In this document: positions 41,027-48,010 of the stretch, piece after piece
Numbering within the stretch: the stretch's first letter is position 1
How the letters are laid out: each line of letters begins with the position of its first letter
Origin: Acidimicrobiaceae bacterium
GTDB taxonomy: Bacteria > Actinomycetota > Acidimicrobiia > Acidimicrobiales > RAAP-2
Length of the DNA stretch: 64,000 nt
Assembly (NCBI GenBank): GCA_003138815.1
Contig: PLHD01000035.1
Span: forward strand, 1-64,000
Direction of reading: 5' to 3'
Program-made: the position numbers and the translations under genes
Notes under the pieces: model-generated
What the model was told of the DNA's origin: nothing
Database searches by the model: none
The model's input: the letters and a program-made list of their open reading frames with translations, nothing else

Positions 41027-41215
41027 TTAGCCGATTCGTCCGGCGACGCGGTTCAGACGTCGCAGCAAGGCCCCGATCGTGCGCTCGGCGGCGACGAGTT
41101 CGGTGTAGACATCGCTGGGCATCGCGGCGCCGTCGGTCTCGACCAGGGTGGTAATCCGCGTCGCGAGCTCGTTCATCGTCGAGGTAATGGTATTGAGTTC
41201 GGTCTGCATGGTCAT
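41027..41215 (-). CDS. small hypothetical protein (62 aa)
   Basis: ORF fills the gap between divergent genes; helical, non-repetitive. Confidence 0.5.
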   Translation of the reverse strand: MTMQTELNTITSTMNELATRITTLVETDGAAMPSDVYTELVAAERTIGALLRRLNRVAGRIG

Positions 41216-41277
41216 CGACAGTGGGCCTTTGGCTCGTTGGGCGCGGCATTTGGCGCAGGCGCATACTGTAATGGTCC

Positions 41278-41976
41278 ATGAGCGCAGCCGAGAAAAGCAC
41301 CGAGCCGGTTCCCTTGGAGTGGGCGCGCATCGTGGTGCGCGGGCCAGAAAGCGAGAGCTACTTGCAGGGCCAACTCACCCAAGACGTCGCCTCGGTGGGC
41401 GAAGGCGGGCTTTGGTCGCTGTTGCTGCGTCCCGACAGCGTCGTTCTCACGACGTGCTTCGTCGAGCGCGACGAGGGCGGATTTTCCCTGACCGTGGCGC
41501 GCGACACCGGCGAAGCGGCGCTGGCGCGACTGCGGAGGTTTCATCTTCGCGTCGACTGCACCCTCGAACTCGGCGGCGCCACGCGCGGCCCCTTCGCGAC
41601 GAGCGCGGATCTGGTCGAGGCCCGTTGGCCGGGCGCCAACGAGTTCCACGCTGCGCTCACGCCGCGAAGCTACGGGTCCCGGCTCGTGGGCGCCACCGTA
41701 TCGTTCACGAAGGGCTGCTACACGGGCCAGGAGCTCGTGGGCCGTCTGGAGGCCCGCGGCTCGAACGTGCCGTGGCGTCTCGTGTGGGCCGCTGGACCGA
41801 ACGTCGAGAGGATCGACGAGGTGCTGCGTTCCAGGGGCCCGGCGGGACCACAGGGCGTCACGACGGCGGTTCGGCGCGGCGGGAGGGTCGAGGCCCTCGG
41901 GTTCGCCCATCGGACGCTCCTCGATCCCTCGCGTCTCGATCCCGGCGAGGACGTCGCCGTCGAGGTGGTTGTTTGA
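41278..41976 (+). CDS. ygfZ: YgfZ/GcvT-like folate-binding protein
   Basis: LQGQLTQDVASV; KGCYTGQELVGRLEARG (KGCYxGQE motif). Confidence 0.9.
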   Translation: MSAAEKSTEPVPLEWARIVVRGPESESYLQGQLTQDVASVGEGGLWSLLLRPDSVVLTTCFVERDEGGFSLTVARDTGEAALARLRRFHLRVDCTLELGGATRGPFATSADLVEARWPGANEFHAALTPRSYGSRLVGATVSFTKGCYTGQELVGRLEARGSNVPWRLVWAAGPNVERIDEVLRSRGPAGPQGVTTAVRRGGRVEALGFAHRTLLDPSRLDPGEDVAVEVVV

Positions 41977-42019
41977 AGGCGGGCCGCCGGCCAGTTAGCG
42001 TGCATCGTGGAGGTCGAAC

Positions 42020-42682
42020 GTGCGACTTAGGGGCGAAGGGCTGTTCATCAAGATCTCGGGCATCACGACCGAGGAGGACGCACTGTTCTCGATTGGCCTC
42101 GGAGCCAGCGCGGTGGGCTTCGAGTTCGGGCCCACGGCCCGTCGGATCTCGCCGGCCCTGGCTCACGACATCGTGCGACGCCTGCCCAACGGGGCGCTGT
42201 CAGTGGGGGAGTTTCGTAACGAGATGCCCCAGCGGATAGTCGAGGTCGCGAACACGCTGGGCCTCTCCGCGGTCCAGATCGGCGGCGTCATAACCCCCGA
42301 ACACCTGGCGTACGTCGCCGAGCGTGTCAACACGGTGATGAGGACGTTGCCGAGCACGACCGCCATCGACTCGTCGTCCCACATCGCCGGGGCCGACTAC
42401 CTGCTGCTGCCCGAGTCCGACGACTACGACTCACTGGTGGACTGCCTCGTGACCTTCCTCGATGAGACGATCCAGGTGCCGCTGATCGCCTCGGGAGGAC
42501 TTACGCCGTCCAACGTCGTTGACCTGGTCCAGAACTATCCGGTGTGGGGCGTGGACGTGCGCGCGGGTGTCGAGGTGTCGCCCGGGATGAAGGACCCGGT
42601 CCTGCTGGGCGAGTTCATCGCCAATGCCCGTTGGGCCTACGCCAACTCCTACGTCGAGCGACGTCACGACGACTGGTTCTGA
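42020..42682 (+). CDS. TrpF-like (phosphoribosylanthranilate isomerase fold) protein, catalytic residues apparently replaced
   Basis: IKISGITTEEDALFSIGLGASAVGFEF; IASGGLTPSNV; VDVRAGVEVSPGMKD; GGAGG SD before GTG 42020. Confidence 0.8.
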   Translation: MRLRGEGLFIKISGITTEEDALFSIGLGASAVGFEFGPTARRISPALAHDIVRRLPNGALSVGEFRNEMPQRIVEVANTLGLSAVQIGGVITPEHLAYVAERVNTVMRTLPSTTAIDSSSHIAGADYLLLPESDDYDSLVDCLVTFLDETIQVPLIASGGLTPSNVVDLVQNYPVWGVDVRAGVEVSPGMKDPVLLGEFIANARWAYANSYVERRHDDWF

Positions 42683-42793
42683 CCGGCGACCGGCGGTGAC
42701 GTCCGGTTCACTGGCCACGTAGCCTTCATAGTCGCAGCCGGCGACGTCAGAGTCCCGGGCCCGACCGGACCGCGCCGGGTGAGTGAGGCTGGG

Positions 42794-43993
42794 TCAGGCG
42801 TGGTATCGGCGGAAGACGACGCTCCCGTTGTGACCTCCGAAGCCGAACGAGTTCGACAGGACGATCTCGACGTTCGCCGCTCGGGGGGCGCCGATCACGA
42901 CGTCGAGGTCGATCGCCGGATCGACCTCGGTGGTTCCCGCGGTGGGAGGGATGGTCTGCTTCAACAGCGTCATCACCGACACCACGCCCTCGAGTGCGCC
43001 GGCCGCGGCGAGGGAGTGGCCGAGGTGACCCTTGATCGAGGTGACGGGTGGTGCGTGGTCACCGAACACGTGGTGTACGGCCACCGACTCGGCCAGGTCG
43101 TTGAGCGGCGTCGACGTGCCGTGGGCGTTGATGTGCGACACATCGCTCGCGACGATCCCGGCGTCCTCGAGGGCCAGCTCCATGCAGCGCGTCGCGCCCC
43201 GGCCGGTCGGGTCCGGCGCCGTGATGTGGTGCGCGTCGGCCGTGGAGGCGGCGCCGATCACCTCGGCGAAGATCGTGGCTCCGCGGGCGATGGCGTGGTC
43301 CCACTCCTCCAGGATCAGGATCCCCGCTCCCTCGCCCATCACGAAGCCGTCGCGATTGACGTCGAACGGGCACGAGAAGTCCTCGTTGCTCAGCGCCGTC
43401 ATGTTGCGAAAGCCCGCCACGGCGATGTCGACGATGACCGCTTCGGCGCCGCCGGCCACGGCCACGCTGCAACGCCCCGACGCCACCAGGCGGGCGGCGT
43501 TGCCGATCGCGTGGGTCCCGGCGGCGCAGGCCGTCGTGACCGTCTCGCACGGTCCGCCGAGGCCGAAGCGCATCGACACCGAGGCCGTCGCGGCGTTGGG
43601 CATCATCATCGGCACCATGAACGGCGACACGCGGTCCGGGCCCTTGTCGTTGAGGATGCGCACCTGCTCGAGCACCGTTTGCAGGCCGCCGATTCCCGTG
43701 GTGACGATGCTGCCGGCGTCGTCGATCGGTCCGCTCAGCCCGCTCTGGCTCCAGGCCTCGTCGGCGGCCATCAGCGCGTACAGCGCGAAAGGGTCGAGGC
43801 GACGAAGCTCCTTGGGCCCCCCGAGGTGCGTGGCGTCGAACGTGGCGACCAGCTTGCTCGCCGGTGCGGTGCTCTTGGCGAGCGCCTCCCACAGGGCGTC
43901 AACCCCCACGCCCACGCACGTCAGCGCGCCGAGGCCCGTGACGGCGACCCGGCGGCCATGAACCGGACCCGAAGGGGTGACGGCTACCTGCAC
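42794..43993 (-). CDS. fabF: beta-ketoacyl-ACP synthase II
   Basis: TACAAGTHAIGNA; HINAHGTSTPLND; KGHLGHSLAAAG; NSFGFGGHN. Confidence 0.96.
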   Translation of the reverse strand: MQVAVTPSGPVHGRRVAVTGLGALTCVGVGVDALWEALAKSTAPASKLVATFDATHLGGPKELRRLDPFALYALMAADEAWSQSGLSGPIDDAGSIVTTGIGGLQTVLEQVRILNDKGPDRVSPFMVPMMMPNAATASVSMRFGLGGPCETVTTACAAGTHAIGNAARLVASGRCSVAVAGGAEAVIVDIAVAGFRNMTALSNEDFSCPFDVNRDGFVMGEGAGILILEEWDHAIARGATIFAEVIGAASTADAHHITAPDPTGRGATRCMELALEDAGIVASDVSHINAHGTSTPLNDLAESVAVHHVFGDHAPPVTSIKGHLGHSLAAAGALEGVVSVMTLLKQTIPPTAGTTEVDPAIDLDVVIGAPRAANVEIVLSNSFGFGGHNGSVVFRRYHA

Positions 43994-44232
43994 TACAGCT
44001 TGGCGTAGATCAGCTCGAAGGCTTCGCCCACGGTACGAATCTCCTTGAGCTCGTCTTCCGCAACCTCGATGTTGAAGGTCTCCTCGAGTGCCATGACCAG
44101 TTCGACGAGGTCCAGACTGTCGGCGCCCAGGTCGTCGGCGAACGACGCTTCCATCGTCACCTTGGAGGGATCAACGGCGAGAATCTCGACGGCGTTCTCG
44201 GAAAATTTCGCAAATGCTTCGTTACGGTCCAT
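43993..44232 (-). CDS. acpP: acyl carrier protein
   Basis: DDLGADSLDLVELVMALEETFNIEV; 79 aa. Confidence 0.97.
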   Translation of the reverse strand: MDRNEAFAKFSENAVEILAVDPSKVTMEASFADDLGADSLDLVELVMALEETFNIEVAEDELKEIRTVGEAFELIYAKL

Positions 44233-44293
44233 GGTTCTTTCCCTCGCTTTGTATCGCCCCAGCGTACTAAACGGCCCTGTAGGGGCAAATCAA

Positions 44294-44998
44294 TTAATAG
44301 CCGAGCGCCAACCCGCCGTCCACCGCCAGGACCGCCCCGGTGATGTAGCGCGCCTGGCTACTGGCGAGGAACCCGACAACTCCCGCTATATCGGAAGGCT
44401 GGCCGGTGTGGCCCATCGGGATCATGGCCGCCATCTGATCCTTGGAGGAGCCGAGATCGCTGGTCATGTCGGTTTCGATCAGTCCGGGCGCGACCACGTT
44501 GACCGTGACCCCTCGCGTCGCCACCTCCTTGGCCAGCGCGCGCGCCAAGCCCACCAGGCCGGCCTTCGCGGCGGCGTAGTTCGCCTGGCCCGGAACCCCG
44601 ACGAAGGGACTGATCGAACCGATGAAGATGATCGAGCCCTGCCGGGCGCGCACCATCGAGGCCATGGTGGCACGTGCGGTGTAGAAGGCGCCGTCGAGGT
44701 CGGTGGCGATGACCTCGCGCCACTGTTCGTCGCTCATGCGCATGGCGAGCCCGTCGCGGGTGATGCCGGCGTTGACCACGCACACGTCGACCGGTCCGAA
44801 TTCGCCGATGGCCGCCTTGACTGCGGCGTTCACCTGCTCGGAGTCCGAGACGTCGACGGTGAAGGACTTCGCGCAGGTGGACGGAGCCGACCCCGAGCGC
44901 GAGAGGGCCACGACGCGGTCGCCCAAGGAGGCGAAGTGGTCGGCGATCGCTGCCCCGATTCCTCGGCTGGCTCCGGTGACGATGACGTGGCGACTCAT
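44294..44998 (-). CDS. fabG: 3-oxoacyl-ACP reductase
   Basis: HVIVTGASRGIGAAIADHFA; VVNAGITRDGLAMRMSDEQW; NYAAAKAGLVGLARALAKE; start within larger ORF. Confidence 0.94.
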   Translation of the reverse strand: MSRHVIVTGASRGIGAAIADHFASLGDRVVALSRSGSAPSTCAKSFTVDVSDSEQVNAAVKAAIGEFGPVDVCVVNAGITRDGLAMRMSDEQWREVIATDLDGAFYTARATMASMVRARQGSIIFIGSISPFVGVPGQANYAAAKAGLVGLARALAKEVATRGVTVNVVAPGLIETDMTSDLGSSKDQMAAMIPMGHTGQPSDIAGVVGFLASSQARYITGAVLAVDGGLALGY

Positions 44999-45924
44999 GG
45001 GCTGATCTCCTGAAGTTCGGTGAGCGACGAAGGGGCGTACTGGGACTCGAAGGGTCGAATGCGCTTGGTCAGACCCGTCAGGACCGCGCCGGGAGGCATT
45101 TCGATGGTGGTGGTCACGGTGTCGGGCAGCGCCAGCGTCGCGTCGAGGAACCGCACCGGGGATGTCAACTGACGTGACAGAATCTCGCGCCAGTCGTCGG
45201 CGCTGGTGTGCACGAGCCCGTCGACGTTGGCGATGAGCGTCGCGTCGGTCGAACCCCAGCTGGTGGTGGCGAGGGCTTCGTCCAATTCCGACTGCGCGGG
45301 ACTCATCAGCGGGGAGTGGAAGGCGCCCCCGACCGCCAGCGGCGTGGCCCGACGCCAGCCGAGCTCGCGGTGGCGCGCGACGAGGTCGTCCAGTCCCGAC
45401 CGGGTCCCGCTGACGACGATCTGACCGGTGCCGTTGATGTTGGCCACCCAGACCCCTTCGAGACCGTCGAGCATCGCTCGTGCTCCGTCGTCGCCGCCCA
45501 TCAGGGCCACCATCGACCCGGCGCTGGCCTCGGCCGCACGAGCCATCGCGGCGCCGCGCACCGCGATCAGGCGAGCCCCTTCCTCGAGCGACAGCAACCC
45601 GGAGGCGACGAGTGCCGAGAATTCTCCGAGGCTGTGACCTATGAGGAAGCGCGGACGCACGCCGAGGTCGAGCAGTTCGAGGTACCCGACCATGGACAGG
45701 GCGAAGGTTGCAATCTGAGCCCGGTCGGTGCGAACGACGTCCTCGCCAGAGGCAGTGGTCAGGAGCGCCTCGACGTCGGTCTGGGCGGCCTCGCTGATGC
45801 GCGCCACCTGCGACCAGTGCCGTGACTCGCGCCACGCCAGGCCAGCGCCGCCCGTGAGCGAGCCCTGTCCGGGAAAGAGGGCGACCAGATCGTCGCGGAA
45901 CAGGGGCGTGGGCCAGTCGGACAT
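44995..45924 (-). CDS. fabD: malonyl-CoA:ACP transacylase
   Basis: VALFPGQGSLTGG; LIGHSLGEFSALVASG; VGGAFHSPLM. Confidence 0.94.
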   Translation of the reverse strand: MSDWPTPLFRDDLVALFPGQGSLTGGAGLAWRESRHWSQVARISEAAQTDVEALLTTASGEDVVRTDRAQIATFALSMVGYLELLDLGVRPRFLIGHSLGEFSALVASGLLSLEEGARLIAVRGAAMARAAEASAGSMVALMGGDDGARAMLDGLEGVWVANINGTGQIVVSGTRSGLDDLVARHRELGWRRATPLAVGGAFHSPLMSPAQSELDEALATTSWGSTDATLIANVDGLVHTSADDWREILSRQLTSPVRFLDATLALPDTVTTTIEMPPGAVLTGLTKRIRPFESQYAPSSLTELQEISP

Positions 45925-45942
45925 GATCTAACGGTAACAGCG

Positions 45943-46026
45943 TGCCCGGAGTGGGACTCGAACCCACACACCCTCTCGAGTAAAGACTTTTGAGGCCTCC
46001 GCGTCTGCCGATTCCGCCATCCGGGC
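45943..46026 (-). tRNA. tRNA-Leu (anticodon CAA)
   Basis: acceptor GCCCGGA/TCCGGGC, T-arm GTGGG-TTCGAGT-CCCAC, class II variable arm, CTCAAAA anticodon loop; CCA not encoded; 84 nt. Confidence 0.95.
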
Positions 46027-46065
46027 TGCGGCGACAACGGTAGCAGCAACTCTAAGGTGGTGACG

Positions 46066-47124
46066 ATGAAGTTGACCCTCTGGCGCGACGAGGCCGTGCT
46101 GCGCCGTCCGGTGGTCGCAGCCCACCAGAGTCACGGTGTTCGATCGAGGCTCTTCTTGCGCATTGAGCACGACGGTGTGATCGGATTCGGAGAGGTGGCC
46201 CCCCAGCCGACGGCCCTGCACGGTGACCCCGGCGTCGACGAGGTGATCGAAGAACTCACTCGGGTGACGATTCCCCAGGTCTGCGCGGCCTTCGTCCGAG
46301 AGGGTTCGGTGCCGTCGTGGACCAGGCTCGCACGCTTCGCGGGCGCCCGCCCGGCCAGTGCAGTGGCGGTGGCACTGGTGGAGATGGCCGTGCTCGACCG
46401 CGAGCTGCGCGCTTCGCGCCTGGACGCTCTGACGCTCTGGCCGCGGCGGTTCAACACCCCCACGCAGGCAACGGTGTCCCTGCTTGAGCTCGGCGAGCGG
46501 TGGAGTATCGGCGGGGACGTCGCTCGGGTGCGGGCCAAGACCTCCCCGGGCACCCTCTCCGCCGAGGCGCTCGAGCGGCTCGGTGAGCTCGGCGTGCCGG
46601 TGCTGCTCGACTTCAACTGCTCGGCCTCGAGCGACGCCGACGTGCTCGACCAGGTCGCACAGGTGGCGAGCGTCGCGACGCTCAGCGCCGTCGAGCAGCC
46701 GTTCGCCGCGGGCAACGTCATAGATCACTCGACGCTGGCCGAACAGCTGAGCGTGCCGGTCAGCCTCGATGAGGGCGTGCGCAACCTGCGCGACCTTGGC
46801 CAGATCGCGCGCTACGCCGCCGCGGGTGTGGTGTGCGTCAAGCCGGCCAGGGTCGGCGGGGTGGCCAACGCCCGGACCATGGTGCTGAAGGCGCAGACGC
46901 TGGGACTGCGGCCCTACCTCGGCGGTTTCTTCGAGTCGCCGTTTGCCCGCCACGTGCATCGGCTGCTCGCCGAGAACTGCGTCAGCGAGGCCAGCGATCT
47001 GGGCACGGTCGCGGTGGAGGCGGCGGGGGACCACCCGGAGATGGCTCTCTCGCGAGCGGGTTTCGGAGTGGCTCCTTCGCCGGAGCTCCTGGCGGCGGCC
47101 ACGGTCATCTACCAGGAGGGCTGA
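46066..47124 (+). CDS. menC: o-succinylbenzoate synthase-like enolase-superfamily protein
   Basis: FGEVAPQP; RAKTSPG; LLDFN; VEQPFAAG; SLDEGVR; CVKPARVGG; track start 46057. Confidence 0.85.
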   Translation: MKLTLWRDEAVLRRPVVAAHQSHGVRSRLFLRIEHDGVIGFGEVAPQPTALHGDPGVDEVIEELTRVTIPQVCAAFVREGSVPSWTRLARFAGARPASAVAVALVEMAVLDRELRASRLDALTLWPRRFNTPTQATVSLLELGERWSIGGDVARVRAKTSPGTLSAEALERLGELGVPVLLDFNCSASSDADVLDQVAQVASVATLSAVEQPFAAGNVIDHSTLAEQLSVPVSLDEGVRNLRDLGQIARYAAAGVVCVKPARVGGVANARTMVLKAQTLGLRPYLGGFFESPFARHVHRLLAENCVSEASDLGTVAVEAAGDHPEMALSRAGFGVAPSPELLAAATVIYQEG

Positions 47125-47145
47125 CGCTGGTTTTACACTCGGAGC

Positions 47146-47445
47146 ATGGGTGTTCGCAATCAGCGCAGGCGGCTCGAGGACCTGCAGCGGCGTCTCGGTG
47201 CCGCGCGCGAGAGCCTCGGCGTGCTCGAGGAGCAGGTGGCCGTGTGGAGCGAGGCGCTCGACGATGCCCGCATCCGTGCACTGGTCTCCGAGACGCCCCT
47301 TCAGGCCCGGGCGTACGACGAGCTGTCGCGCCAGGTGGCCATCGCCAACGCGGAGATGCGCCGCCGCTCGGTCGAAGTACGTAGCCTTGTGGGAGAACGG
47401 GACGAACTACTGCGCGAATGGACACCGAAAGATGACAATGGATAA
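47146..47445 (+). CDS. hypothetical coiled-coil protein (99 aa)
   Basis: heptad-rich helical ORF with promoter-like TACACT 6 nt upstream. Confidence 0.7.
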   Translation: MGVRNQRRRLEDLQRRLGAARESLGVLEEQVAVWSEALDDARIRALVSETPLQARAYDELSRQVAIANAEMRRRSVEVRSLVGERDELLREWTPKDDNG

Positions 47446-48010
47446 GCGAGCCGTGATTGCCGATGACGAGTCGATCATCCGCCTTGACCTGAAGGAGATA
47501 CTCGAGGGCGACGGCTACCTCGTCGTCGGAGAAGCGGCCCGGGGAGACGACGCGCTCGCGATGATCCAGGAGATGGAGCCGGACCTCGCGCTGCTGGACG
47601 TCAAGATGCCCGGTCTCGACGGCATCGAGGTGGCGCGCGAGTTGAAGGGCTCGAGCACGGTGGTGGTGCTGCTCACGGCCTTCAGTCAGCGCAACCTGAT
47701 CGAGAGCGCCCGCGAGGCCGGCGTGGCCGCCTACCTCGTCAAGCCCTTTCGCAGCAGCGAGATCCTTCCGAAGCTGGCCGCAATCTTGAACCCCGATTCG
47801 GTCGAGCCGCACAAGGCCGCCGAGGCGCACCACGTCGACGAGAAAATCGAGACACGCGAGCTCGTCCAGCGCGCCAAGGAGATGCTGATGCGCGACCGGG
47901 GCCTCGACGAGCCGGCGGCCTTCGAGGTCATCCAGCAGTCGGCGATGCGAGGGCGCACGCGAATGCGCGATATCGCCCAGCAGATCCTGAAGGGTGAGTT
48001 TGTTGGCTGA
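47432..48010 (+). CDS. pdtaR: ANTAR-domain response regulator (PdtaR-like)
   Basis: REC domain LALLDVKMPGLDG, VKPF; C-terminal AKEMLMRDRGLDEPAAFEVIQQSAMRGRTRMRDIAQQIL. Confidence 0.93.
   Translation: MTMDKRAVIADDESIIRLDLKEILEGDGYLVVGEAARGDDALAMIQEMEPDLALLDVKMPGLDGIEVARELKGSSTVVVLLTAFSQRNLIESAREAGVAAYLVKPFRSSEILPKLAAILNPDSVEPHKAAEAHHVDEKIETRELVQRAKEMLMRDRGLDEPAAFEVIQQSAMRGRTRMRDIAQQILKGEFVG

Noticed and set aside
46066-47124. MenC with degenerate KxK motif as a dead enzyme
   Set aside because: RAK replaces KxK but the second Lys, the metal-binding Asp/Glu/Asp and the distal KP Lys are present, so activity is plausible
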